Source: Streptomyces sp. B3I8
Lineage (GTDB): Bacteria; Actinomycetota; Actinomycetes; Streptomycetales; Streptomycetaceae
Length of the DNA: 64,000 nt
Assembly: GCF_030816915.1 (NCBI RefSeq)
Contig: NZ_JAUSYN010000002.1
Span: 248,001 to 312,000 of the forward strand
Direction of reading: 5' to 3'
The notes beneath the pieces are model-generated. The model was not told where the DNA came from and searched no databases. It saw only the letters and a program-made list of their open reading frames with translations. The position numbers and the translations under genes were made by a program. Shown piece by piece: positions 43,573 through 52,519 of this stretch (the stretch's first letter is position 1; every line of letters begins with the position of its first letter).

Positions 43573-45461
43573 CCGCACCCGGCCCCGTCGCCGAGTCCGA
43601 CGCACTGCTTGAGTCGTGGCGATGTGTCGTGGCGCGCCACGGTGAACGTATCGCCCTCAGCAACGGTCGGCGCACCCTGACCTATCGCCAACTGGCCGCG
43701 GTCGCACAGCGGATCGGGGGCCGGCTGGCCGCTGCCGGTGCTGCCCCGGGGCGGCAGGTGATGCTCCAGGTGAACGCTCCCATCGATGCCGTCATGAGCA
43801 TGTTGGGTGTGCTGGAAGCGGGCGCGGCCTTCGCCCTGCTGGAGGACGGGTTGCCGCAGGCGGCTCGGGCGGCCCGAATGGACCGGGTCAGCGCCGTGCT
43901 GTCGGCCGGACGCGGACAGCCGGCGGACGCGTTGCCCCTTCCGTGGGTCGACCTGGCCCCGGAACTGGACGGCGTAGAACCGGACGGACCCGTGCCCGCC
44001 GGGGGCATATGCCCGGGCCCGGCGGCATACGTGATGTTCACCTCCGGCTCCACCGGTCGCCCCAAAGCGGTCGAGATCGGACGCGACGCGCTGCACGGCT
44101 TCTCGCTCGCCGCTGCGGACCGCCTCGCGCTCCGCCCCGGGGACCGGTGGCTGCAGCTGGCCTCCCTGGGCTTCGACGTGCTCATCGAGGAGGTCTTCCC
44201 GGCATTGATGACCGGGAGCACAGTGGTCTGTCGCCCCGACAGCGTTGCGCCGGACCCGCAGGAACTGCACGCCATGCTGAGCGACATGGGTGTCACGATC
44301 GTGGAATTGTCCACCCAGTACTGGCGCGAGTACGCCCGTTGGCTCGACGTCCGGAACGAGACGACACCACCTGGACTGCGGCGTGTGCTCGTCGGAGGTG
44401 AACGAATGGATCCCGACGACTGGCGCCGCTGGGAGCGCTCCGGACACGCTCCCCTGGTGCACGTCTACGGGCTCACCGAGTGCACCGTCACCTCGACCAT
44501 GTACGACGGCCGGCTGCCCGCGGACGCCCAGGAAGTACCCATTGGCACACCGCTCGCCAACGCCGAGGTCACCGTACGTGGCGCCGACAGGCTACCGGTC
44601 ACGCCCGGCGAACTCGGTGAGATCTGCATCGGGGGCCCCTCACTGGCGTCGGGCTACATAGGCGATCCGGAACAGACCGCTCGGCGGTTCGTCCCGGATC
44701 CCCGTTCACCGGAGCGGCACCTGTACGTCACCGGGGACCGCGGCAGGATCCTGCCGGACGGCAATCTGGAGTTCAGGGGCCGCCTGGACGACCAGCTCAA
44801 GGTACGGGGGCACCGGCTGGAGCCCGCGTCGGTGGAACGACTGCTCACGGCGGACCCCGGGGTGGCCCAGGCCGTGGTCCTCCTCGACGTGAACACCCGG
44901 ACCACCTTGTCGGCCTGCCTCGTCCCGGCCGGACCCGTTCCGGGAGTGACCGGGGACCGTGTGCTGCCCGTCACAGGGGAGCGACGCGAGGAACTGCTGG
45001 CCGTTCTCGGCGCGGAGCTGCCCGACTGGGCCGTTCCCCGTCGGCTGTTCTGGACGGCTGAGCTGCCGAAGAACGCACACGGCAAGCTCGACCGCCACTC
45101 CCTCGACACCATGCTCGCCGCCGCGTCCCGACCCACCGCCGAGGCCACCGCCCCGGCAGCCGATGCCGACACGTCCCGCGAGCGGGGCCAGGAACCCGGG
45201 GAGGGACCGGCCCAACTGGCCGCCGTCCTGGAGCGTTTCCGAGTGCTGCTGGGCGACCCCGGGTTCGGGCCCGACTCCGACTTCTTCGAAGGCGGCGGGC
45301 AGTCGATTCTCGCCATGCGTCTGGTCACCGAGCTGCGCGCGACTCTCCCCAGCACACCCGGACTGCGGACGAGTACCGTTTTCGACCATCCCACCCCGCG
45401 CCGGCTGGCTCACTGGGTGGCCGCCCGGACCGGCCGCAGCCGGAACGCTCCCGAGCGGTAG
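43569..45461 (+). CDS. NRPS adenylation-carrier (A-T) didomain
   Basis: 630 residues. The A domain core motifs are A3 YVMFTSGSTGRPKAVEIG (about 155), A4 LGFDVLIEEVF (about 201), A5 HVYGLTECTVTSTMY (about 299), A7 YVTGDRG, A8 FRGRLDDQLKVRGHRLEP and A10 PKNAHGKLDR. By hand alignment with GrsA the pocket is Asp, Val, Glu, Glu, Leu, Gly, Val, Val, Thr, Lys, acidic at positions 239 and 278, which suggests a basic side chain (Arg, Lys, Orn or capreomycidine type). The carrier domain is SDFFEGGGQSILAMRLVTEL with the phosphopantetheine Ser about 576. There is no C domain in cis. ATGA-coupled to the VioD-like gene. Confidence 0.9.
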   Translation: MTAPGPVAESDALLESWRCVVARHGERIALSNGRRTLTYRQLAAVAQRIGGRLAAAGAAPGRQVMLQVNAPIDAVMSMLGVLEAGAAFALLEDGLPQAARAARMDRVSAVLSAGRGQPADALPLPWVDLAPELDGVEPDGPVPAGGICPGPAAYVMFTSGSTGRPKAVEIGRDALHGFSLAAADRLALRPGDRWLQLASLGFDVLIEEVFPALMTGSTVVCRPDSVAPDPQELHAMLSDMGVTIVELSTQYWREYARWLDVRNETTPPGLRRVLVGGERMDPDDWRRWERSGHAPLVHVYGLTECTVTSTMYDGRLPADAQEVPIGTPLANAEVTVRGADRLPVTPGELGEICIGGPSLASGYIGDPEQTARRFVPDPRSPERHLYVTGDRGRILPDGNLEFRGRLDDQLKVRGHRLEPASVERLLTADPGVAQAVVLLDVNTRTTLSACLVPAGPVPGVTGDRVLPVTGERREELLAVLGAELPDWAVPRRLFWTAELPKNAHGKLDRHSLDTMLAAASRPTAEATAPAADADTSRERGQEPGEGPAQLAAVLERFRVLLGDPGFGPDSDFFEGGGQSILAMRLVTELRATLPSTPGLRTSTVFDHPTPRRLAHWVAARTGRSRNAPER

Positions 45462-45521
45462 GGCGTTCACCTCCCCCGACAGCAGCGAAGGACTCATCCT
45501 CAATGGGCACCGATCACCACC

Positions 45522-45928
45522 ATGTCCTGCCCCTTACTCGCGACCGAGCGCGACAGTCGGCCGAGGAGCCGGGTCCTGGTGATCGCCCCGCACCCGGACG
45601 ACGAGGTCATCGGGTGCGGTGGCTCCATCGCCAAGCCCGCCCGGTCCGGCGCGGAGGTCTCGAGGAGGCCGGGCCGCCCGTCCCGCCTCCGTCCCTGGTG
45701 CTCGGCTACGAGATCCGGGTCCCGCTGGGAGAGGTCCAGTACACCGAGGACGTGACCGCGCGGATCGATGTGGAGGCGGAAGCCATGAGGTGCTGCTGCT
45801 CCCGGTCGCGGCACGCGGCCCGGGACGAGGCCGTGCGCGAACTGGCCTCCTGCCGGGCCGTCACGAGCACCGGCCGGCGGTGGAGCGAGACCCTCGGTGT
45901 CATCCGGGTGTCCGGCTCCCCGGCCTGA
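45522..45928 (+). pseudogene. PIG-L/LmbE-type deacetylase remnant
   Basis: From ATG 45522, RVLVIAPHPDDEVIGCGGSI is the metal-binding N-terminus of PIG-L deacetylases (HPDDE). After about 45 codons homology is lost, and a second frame carries the C-terminal pattern GYEIRVPLGEVQYTEDVTAR and AVTSTGRRWSETLGVIRVS. The middle of the protein, including the other metal His, is missing, so an internal deletion plus frameshift has inactivated it. The first frame has a TTA codon at 45534-45536. The remnant may show that the cluster once handled an N-acyl sugar or amine. Confidence 0.8.
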
Positions 45929-45954
45929 GCCGCGGAGCCGCTCACCCTGCCCGC

Positions 45955-47343
45955 TCAGTCGACCCGAGCCACCGACGGCAGCAGTTCCTCGACCGCGGTG
46001 TCCGGAGAGCTCAGGAAGCTGTGCACCAAGGAGGTGAAAACATGCGCCAGTTCCCGTACCCCTGCCTCACCGAAGACATCCGCGGGGAACAGCACGGTGA
46101 AGTCCACGCTCTCCTCGTCGGCCGAGGCGAACAGCTCCAGGCTCTCTATCTGCTGCAGCTGTCCGGGGACCTCGGCCGGCTCCACCGCGAGGCCGGCGGC
46201 CCGGCGGCTGCCGCCGGTCCAGCCTCCGGGTGCCACGTCGAAGAACGTGCAGGGGCGCTCCAGCAGCCTGCCGAGCATGTGCGGAGCGAGGGCCGACGTC
46301 ACCTCGGGCGCCGGGACCTGCCCCAACCGCTGGCTCTCCATGACCGCCGAACGCACCTGGCGTGTCAGCTGACGGAACGAGACGGAGGTGTCCAGCTTCA
46401 CTCGCACGGTGACGTAGGTGGACAGGAAGCACACCAGGTTGAGCAGGTGCTCCTGGGTGCGGCGGGTCACCGGGATGAGCGCCGTGAGATCGGCGCGACC
46501 ATTGCGGGCGTGCAGTGCGCACAGGTACGAGGAGAACAGCACGATGAACGGGGTCGTCCGGGCGGACCGGCAGTACTCCGTGAGCAGCCGGAACGTCTCC
46601 GGAGGCAGCGAGACGTCGAAGGTGCCGACCTCGTAGCGGTCGTTGGTCTCGCGCCGCATCTCCGGCAGAAAGACGGGGGCGTTGGTCCCGATCCCGTCGA
46701 GCAGTTCGGCGAAGCGAGCGATCAGCTGCCTGGGCTCGGGATCGCGGCCGAGCCACTCGGCCTCCCAGCGGACGAAGTCGGAGTAGGTGAAGGGCTGGTC
46801 GGGCAGCTTCGCCTCCCGGCCCTCCACCTCCGCGGCGTACAGCTCCCACAGCTCGTTCGCGAGGATCTCGAACGACTGGCCATCGGCTACGAGATGGTCG
46901 ACGGCGACGCCGAGCAGGTGATCCTCGTCGCCGAGCCGGTATACGACGGCGCTGAACAGCAGCCCGCCGTCGAGGTCGGGATTGCGGCTGAGGTACGCAC
47001 CGGCCCGGCGCAGCGCCTCGTCCAGCCGCTCCGCCTCGGGCAGATCCCGCAGGTCCTCCTCGTCCGGTACGAAGGACCGGGCCGGCCGGATCTCCTGGCG
47101 CCCGGCTTTGCCACGTTCCGGGAACGCCACGCGCAGCGCCTCGTGGCGGGCGACGAGCGCGGTCAGCGCCGAGTGCAGCGCGTCGGACCGCAGCGGTCCG
47201 CCGAGCCTGAACGCCCTGCTGATCATGCGGACCTCGACGCCCAGACCGCGCTGCTCCACCCACTCCTGAATCGCCAGGCGGTCCGCCTGGTCGGACAGCA
47301 GCGGAAGCCCTTCGAAAGGGCCTCCCTCGTTCACGGTGTGCAT
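45955..47343 (-). CDS. Stand-alone NRPS condensation (C) domain
   Basis: 462 residues from ATG 47343 after GGGAG. It is a complete C domain: DQADRLAIQEWVEQRGLGVE near the start, the acceptor/donor core VAVDHLVADGQSFEILANEL (HHxxxDG with Asp for the first His; the second, catalytic His and the Asp-Gly are kept) near residue 150, then DLTALIPVTRRTQEHLLNLV and CFLSTYVTVRVKLDTSVS. It reads opposite to the other cluster genes. With no carrier or A domain attached it must act in trans on carrier proteins encoded elsewhere in the cluster (inference). Confidence 0.9.
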   Translation of the reverse strand: MHTVNEGGPFEGLPLLSDQADRLAIQEWVEQRGLGVEVRMISRAFRLGGPLRSDALHSALTALVARHEALRVAFPERGKAGRQEIRPARSFVPDEEDLRDLPEAERLDEALRRAGAYLSRNPDLDGGLLFSAVVYRLGDEDHLLGVAVDHLVADGQSFEILANELWELYAAEVEGREAKLPDQPFTYSDFVRWEAEWLGRDPEPRQLIARFAELLDGIGTNAPVFLPEMRRETNDRYEVGTFDVSLPPETFRLLTEYCRSARTTPFIVLFSSYLCALHARNGRADLTALIPVTRRTQEHLLNLVCFLSTYVTVRVKLDTSVSFRQLTRQVRSAVMESQRLGQVPAPEVTSALAPHMLGRLLERPCTFFDVAPGGWTGGSRRAAGLAVEPAEVPGQLQQIESLELFASADEESVDFTVLFPADVFGEAGVRELAHVFTSLVHSFLSSPDTAVEELLPSVARVD

Positions 47344-47496
47344 GTGAATTCTCCCTTCGGAAAAATCATGACACGCCGGATGCGAAGGCACCCGGAATGA
47401 GAACCGAGACTACTGAAGGGAATGCTGCCGATGCAATACGGTCACGCGATAATTTCTTCGGAGATTACGCCGAGATGCACGTGGAGGCGCCTTACA

Positions 47497-47733
47497 ATGG
47501 CTCCACCGAAGGGGGTAGCGAAAAACCTCTCCGAACTGCTTTCCTTCTACAGGGCGGGCACCGGGTCGCACCTGGGCCTCGACTGCCGCACCGGCACTTC
47601 GCCGTTCACGCCGACCGGCCGATTGGGCCGGCCGGCGGCGATGGACCGGCCGTCGGACCTGCTGCGCGAGGTCGGGGCCGCCGTACCGCGGGCTCCCCCG
47701 AGCGACTTCGTCGAACACCTCGCCATATGGTGA
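47497..47733 (+). CDS. Possible 78-residue protein, unrecognised
   Basis: ATG 47497 has GTGGAGG nine bases upstream. The product MAPPKGVAKNLSELLSFYRA continues GTGSHLGLDCRTGTSPFTPT and ends PRAPPSDFVEHLAIW; the composition is protein-like but I match it to no family. Just beyond its stop another frame reads ETFDICEINPGTGRSLIRMK, so this could be one gene broken by a frameshift. It lies in the divergent region between the lone C domain gene and the MFS gene. Confidence 0.3.
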   Translation: MAPPKGVAKNLSELLSFYRAGTGSHLGLDCRTGTSPFTPTGRLGRPAAMDRPSDLLREVGAAVPRAPPSDFVEHLAIW

Positions 47734-47825
47734 ATGACCGGCGCCCGAGACTTTTGACATCTGCGAAATCAACCCCGGGACGGGCAGATCACTCATCCGC
47801 ATGAAGGACATGGGAGATCCCCGCC

Positions 47826-47885
47826 ATGGCCGTGACCGAGCAGATCAGCAGGCCCACCGAAAAGGCAGTGGATTCGGCCGCGTGA
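47826..47885 (+). CDS. Possible 19-residue peptide
   Basis: GGGAG at 47813-47817 is eight bases before ATG 47826, and the frame MAVTEQISRPTEKAVDSAA stops at 47885. Too short for a homology judgement; might be a leader peptide or chance. Recorded because the RBS spacing is good. The rest of 47734-48191 has no recognised gene. Confidence 0.2.
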   Translation: MAVTEQISRPTEKAVDSAA

Positions 47886-47957
47886 GGCGCTCCCGATCGC
47901 CGCGGAAACGCGTTTTCGGCATTCACAAGGGACCGGCCGGGTAATGTTTCGGACGTC

Positions 47958-47989
47958 ATGTCCCTATGCCCCTATGTCCCTATGTCCCT
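47958..47989. repeat. Four-copy octamer tandem repeat
   Basis: ATGTCCCT, ATGCCCCT, ATGTCCCT, ATGTCCCT in series, with one base change in the second copy. It is about 200 bp before the MFS gene at 48192. Confidence 0.7.
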
Positions 47990-48191
47990 CAGAAATGGCG
48001 ATCGCCCTGCGGTGGCGCGCCCGGCCGCCGTGCGCCGGGGCGCCCGGTGTCGTGCGGTTCCGCCGGCGTCACTGGCCGGCAGCGGCGGAGCGGCGACTGT
48101 CCCCGCCCTCGCCGGTCCTCCTCAACAGGGCTGATCCGTCAGCGAGTTGAGCAACATCTGTTAACATCCTCCTATGCCTCCTTAGGTCAAG

Positions 48192-49520
48192 ATGCCGCAC
48201 TCATCGTCGCGTTCCTTCCGCGTGGGCTTCGTGTACCTGTACACCGGCCTCACCGAACTCCTCCCGCTGCACGCCGTCTACGCCCTGCTGATGGCTTCGC
48301 ACGGGGTCTCGACCTCGGAACTGTCACTCCTGTTCGCCCTGTGGACAGTGACCACCTTCCTCTTCGAGATTCCTTCCGGAGCGGTGGCCGACCGCTTCCC
48401 CCGCCATCGGGTCCTGGCGTCCGCGGCGCTCGCACAGTGCACGGGCTTCGTCCTGTGGACGGCGCTGCCTTCACTGGGCTCGTTCGCTGCGGGCTTCGTC
48501 CTATGGGGCCTCTCCACCGCCCTCACCTCCGGAACCCTGCAGTCCCTGCTCTACGACGGACTGGCCGCCGACGGCAGATCCGAGGAGTACACGCGGGTCA
48601 GCAGCCGGATGGCGACCGTCCAGGCCTGCTCGATCGCCGTCAGCTCGCTGGTCGCCTCGCCGGTAGTGCTGTTGGGCGGCTACAGCGCCGCCGGCTGGAT
48701 CTCGGCGGTGCTCACCCTGCTCGCGGTCCCCACCGCGCTGGCCCTGGGCCGCCGCCGACAGGACATCCCCGCCACGGACACCCCTGTCACGGACGGTACC
48801 GACACCTCCCCGGCAAAGGGCTGGCTGTTCCTGCTGCGCGCCGGTCTGGCCGAAGCACGCGACACACCCCAGGTGCGATCCTGCCTGCTGATGATCTCGG
48901 TCCTGGCGGGACTCGGTGTCGTGGACGAGTACCTTCCCGTGCTCGCCAAGGAGGGGAACGCTCCGTCGGCCGTCATCCCGCTGCTTCTGCTGCTCCCCTG
49001 GGGCGCGATGGCTCTCGGCAGTTTCATGGGATGGCGGCTCGCCAAGGCGGGCAACCGCGCCCTGGCCGGTCTGCTTCTCCTCGGCGGCTCGGCCCTGGCA
49101 CTGGGCGCGCTCAGCCGCCACCCCGGCGGGTTCCTGGGCATCGCCGTCTTCTACTGGGTACTGCGCATGCTCCAGGTCGTCATGGGCGCCCGCCTGCAAC
49201 ACGCCATCACCGGCCCGGCCCGGGCGACGGTCTCCTCGGTCGCGGGGCTGGGCGCGCAGACGGTGTCACTCATGATCTTCCTTGGTTCCGCCCTCTGCGC
49301 CCGGTGGGTCTCCGCCTCCATGCTGGTCGCCCTCACGTCCATCCCGGTGTTCCTGACCGCGACACTGCTCCTCCTGCGTCCGCGGCACCTTTCCACAGCC
49401 ACCGCGCAGAGCGCACAGGACGGCCCTGGCGGCGTTCCGCCTGTGTCCGTTTCCGGACCGGCACCTCAGGCCGACCTCCGTGAGGACCGATCGGCGCCCA
49501 CAGGGGAGAGCGACACATGA
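48192..49520 (+). CDS. MFS transporter, cluster-linked
   Basis: 442 residues. About twelve helices, with VYALLMASHGVSTSELSLLF early and the motif-A-like GAVADRFPRHRVLASAAL in the loop after helix 2. FEIPSGAVADRF matches the drug/peptide exporter subfamily. The C-terminal 50 residues are Pro/Gln-rich and probably cytoplasmic. Its last four bases, ATGA, are shared with the NRPS gene start, so it is co-translated with the peptide machinery and is a likely product exporter or self-resistance pump. Confidence 0.88.
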   Translation: MPHSSSRSFRVGFVYLYTGLTELLPLHAVYALLMASHGVSTSELSLLFALWTVTTFLFEIPSGAVADRFPRHRVLASAALAQCTGFVLWTALPSLGSFAAGFVLWGLSTALTSGTLQSLLYDGLAADGRSEEYTRVSSRMATVQACSIAVSSLVASPVVLLGGYSAAGWISAVLTLLAVPTALALGRRRQDIPATDTPVTDGTDTSPAKGWLFLLRAGLAEARDTPQVRSCLLMISVLAGLGVVDEYLPVLAKEGNAPSAVIPLLLLLPWGAMALGSFMGWRLAKAGNRALAGLLLLGGSALALGALSRHPGGFLGIAVFYWVLRMLQVVMGARLQHAITGPARATVSSVAGLGAQTVSLMIFLGSALCARWVSASMLVALTSIPVFLTATLLLLRPRHLSTATAQSAQDGPGGVPPVSVSGPAPQADLREDRSAPTGESDT

Positions 49521-52519
49521 CGGGCAAGACGATCACCTCCGTCGTGGAGAGCCTGGCCGGCGACGTACGGCAGGCCCTCGGCCTCGCTCCCCAGGAACCG
49601 CTCGACAGGTCGTTCGCGGGTCTGGGCGGCAGTTCCATGGAAGCCGCGCAGCTCAGCCTCCGCCTGCGCCGCGTGCGGGGATTGACCCTCGGCGCACATG
49701 AACTCCTCGACGCCGCCGACGTACAGCGTCTGCTGGACGAACTCGTCACCCGCCCCCGCGCCGAGCCCGCGGGGCACCCGGTCGACGCGCCGCCCACCGG
49801 CCGCGCGCCGCTCACCTGGCAGCAGCGGGTGATCTGGTACCGGTCCGTCCTGGACCCCGGCTCCTCCCGGTACGTCTTCCACGCACTGTTCCACTTCACC
49901 GGGGCGCCCCGCCCGTCCGCCCTGCGCGCGGAACTGCGTCGGCTGCTGCGCCGGCACCCCGTCCTGCGCACCCGGATCGTCATCGACGACGGCAACCCCT
50001 GGCAGGTGGTGCCGCCCGCCGACGTCACGGACGCCGAGGTCGACCTGACCGTGGTGGACCTGCCGGGTGACGCCGTCTCTCCGGAGGAACTGGTCCGGCT
50101 CAGTGGTTCCGACCGTCCTTTCGACCTCGCCGCGGGCCCGCTGCTGCGCTGGGTGCTGGTACGGCTGCCGGACGGCCGGGGCGTGCTCGTGCACACCGAG
50201 CACCACATGATCCACGACGGCAAGTCCTTCGTCGCCCTGCTGGACAGCCTGGCCGACGGCGACACCGCCCCGGATCTGCGCTACTTCGCCCATGCCTCGG
50301 CCCAGTCGCCGGCGGAGCCTGCCGAGGTCCGCGAGGCCGCTGCCCGAGCCGCGCGGATCACCGGCCCGATACCGGGCGCGGAAACCCCCGGAGCCGTCCG
50401 AAGCACCTTCTTGCGCCTGCCCGTACCCGCCGCTCTCCTGCGAGCGGTCAGGGACGCCTCACGGCGAACGTCGGTGTCCCTGTTCACGGCGCTGTTCACG
50501 GCCTTCTCCCAAGCACTGACGCGGTACGAGGGCGTGAACGCCGTCGTCCTGGGCAGTGCCGTGGAGAACCGTCCACCGGGCCACGAGGACACCGTAGGAA
50601 GGTTCGTCTCGATCATCCCAGTGGTGGTCGAGCGGCGTCCTGGCGAACTGCCCGAGGCCACCCTGCGCCGCACGAAGGGAGCCCTGCGCGAGGCGATGGA
50701 CCACTCCGCGGTCCCGCTGCCGGACATCGTCCAGGCCCTCGGCGGTACGGCCGGACGCGATGACAGTGCCGTGGTGCGGGCCGCTTTCAGCATGCACCAG
50801 CAGAGCGACCGCGAGGTCCGGCTCGGCGGTGCCACCGCCCGTGTCCAGCTCGGCGTGTTCAACGGGGCTCCCACATTCCCGGTCGACGTGGTGGCCCTCA
50901 CGTCGGGAACGGGCGACGACACCCGGGTCGAACTGCTGATGGAGGCCCAGGGCGGCGCGGTCGACCGGGACGTTCTGTGGGCCCTGTGGACCTACACCCT
51001 GGACTGGCTGCGCACCTGGGTCCAGCTGCTGCCCAAGATGCGAACCCCGTCGGTGCCCACGCTGGTACAGCGGGTGCGAGCCCGGGCCACGACCGACCCG
51101 GACGCGGTGGCTCTCGACGACGGCACGCACCAGGTGACCTACGGACGGCTGACGGCTCTCGGGGAATCCGTCCGGCACATCGTGGGCCGGCCCGGGGAGG
51201 TCGTAGGTCTCCTGGGGTCGGCGTCCCCGAACTTCTTCGCCTGCGCCTACGCCGTCCTGGACGCCGGCGGGACCTATCTTCCGCTGGAGGCCGGACAGCC
51301 GGCCGCGCGGCTCGCCTCCATGGCGGACCATGCGCGCTGTGGGGCGATCGTCCGGCTCCCCGGTGTGCCGGACACGCTCGCCGACGCCCTCGAAAGGCCC
51401 GACCACCCGCCTCGGCGACTGCTGGACTGGGCGGAGCTGTCGGCCGGACTGCACACCGGGCCCACCCGCGCCGTCGTCGGCCACGGCCTGGAGAGCGCGG
51501 CGCCCGCCTGCGTGATGTTCACCTCCAGAAGCACCGGCGACCCCCTGGGCGTCATGGTGCCGCGCCCCGCTCTGGACCGGCTCGCCGACTGGGCCGTACG
51601 CGAACTACGCCTGGGCCCGGCCACTGTCGTCGGCCAGTCGGCCAACGCGGCTTGCGGTGCCTCCGCCTTCGAGGTCTGGTCCGCCCTGTACGCCGGAGCC
51701 CGGGTCTGCTTCGCCCCCTTCGAAGTCCGCTCCGACCCTCAGGGGCTGGCGACCTGGTTCGCCGAGGCCGACGTCGAGTACGCCTTCGTGCCCACCCCGA
51801 TCGCCGAGCTCCTCGCGCGGGTGCCGAAGCCGGCAGGCAGCCGACTGACCCGTGTCTCCACCGGCGGGGACCGGCTGCACGCCCTGCCCGGCGATGCGCC
51901 GTTCGAGGTGCTGAACATGTACGGCGCGACCGAGACGACGGTGGTTGCCACGGCCGGCTGGATCGAACCGGGCGACACCGCGCTCCCCCCGATCGGCCGT
52001 CCTCTGCCGTACGGCTACGTCCGGGTGGTGACCGGCTCCGGCGCTCCGGCGGCCCCCGGCGAGCCCGGCGAACTGTGGGTCGGCGGCGACGGTGTGGCCG
52101 CCGGCTACACGGGAGCCCCCCAGCGGAGCGCCTCGGCCTTCGTCGCCGATCCGCACACCGAGGACGGTGCGCTCGTCTACCGCACCGGCGACATCGTCCG
52201 GGTGGACAGCGGGGGTCGGCTGCACCACTCAGCAGGCCACTTGAGTGTTCATCACCTCGAGGCGTTGCCCTGCACCGCCGGCGGAAAGGTCGACCGGCGG
52301 CTGCTCGCCGACCTCGCCGAGAGCGGCCGGCCGCACACCACCGGTCCGGCCGGCCGCACCGATCCTCCGCGGGACTCGGCAGCACGTCCCGTGAACGGCA
52401 CCGAGAGCACGGACCTGGACCAGTGGCTCCGCCTGATCACCCCGCTCCCCCGGAATGAACGCCTGAGCCTCGTACACCAACTGATCGGCTCTTTACTCAG
52501 CGACAAGGAGACACGATGA
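49517..52519 (+). CDS. NRPS protein T-C-A, A domain lacks core motifs
   Basis: 1000 residues. An N-terminal carrier (FAGLGGSSMEAAQLSL, Ser about 38) is followed by a complete C domain with HTEHHMIHDGKSFVALLDSL (HHxxxDG about 230), then an A domain from about 510. The A domain is degraded: A3 is FTSRSTGDPLGVMVP (SGS to SRS, Lys lost), the A4 Asp235 position is Gly (ACGASAFEVWSAL), and after YRTGDIVRVDSGGRL the sequence jumps to LEALPCTAGGKVDRRLLADL, so A8-A9, about 85 residues, are missing. It should not adenylate. A TTA codon at 52493-52495. ATGA overlaps on both sides (MFS gene and half-C-T gene). The C domain and carrier may work with trans-loading A domains. Confidence 0.88.
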   Translation: MTGKTITSVVESLAGDVRQALGLAPQEPLDRSFAGLGGSSMEAAQLSLRLRRVRGLTLGAHELLDAADVQRLLDELVTRPRAEPAGHPVDAPPTGRAPLTWQQRVIWYRSVLDPGSSRYVFHALFHFTGAPRPSALRAELRRLLRRHPVLRTRIVIDDGNPWQVVPPADVTDAEVDLTVVDLPGDAVSPEELVRLSGSDRPFDLAAGPLLRWVLVRLPDGRGVLVHTEHHMIHDGKSFVALLDSLADGDTAPDLRYFAHASAQSPAEPAEVREAAARAARITGPIPGAETPGAVRSTFLRLPVPAALLRAVRDASRRTSVSLFTALFTAFSQALTRYEGVNAVVLGSAVENRPPGHEDTVGRFVSIIPVVVERRPGELPEATLRRTKGALREAMDHSAVPLPDIVQALGGTAGRDDSAVVRAAFSMHQQSDREVRLGGATARVQLGVFNGAPTFPVDVVALTSGTGDDTRVELLMEAQGGAVDRDVLWALWTYTLDWLRTWVQLLPKMRTPSVPTLVQRVRARATTDPDAVALDDGTHQVTYGRLTALGESVRHIVGRPGEVVGLLGSASPNFFACAYAVLDAGGTYLPLEAGQPAARLASMADHARCGAIVRLPGVPDTLADALERPDHPPRRLLDWAELSAGLHTGPTRAVVGHGLESAAPACVMFTSRSTGDPLGVMVPRPALDRLADWAVRELRLGPATVVGQSANAACGASAFEVWSALYAGARVCFAPFEVRSDPQGLATWFAEADVEYAFVPTPIAELLARVPKPAGSRLTRVSTGGDRLHALPGDAPFEVLNMYGATETTVVATAGWIEPGDTALPPIGRPLPYGYVRVVTGSGAPAAPGEPGELWVGGDGVAAGYTGAPQRSASAFVADPHTEDGALVYRTGDIVRVDSGGRLHHSAGHLSVHHLEALPCTAGGKVDRRLLADLAESGRPHTTGPAGRTDPPRDSAARPVNGTESTDLDQWLRLITPLPRNERLSLVHQLIGSLLSDKETR

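Noticed and set aside
47958..47989. Octamer repeat as a possible origin or att site
   Set aside because: No integrase, tRNA or initiator-binding sequence nearby; treated as a simple repeat.
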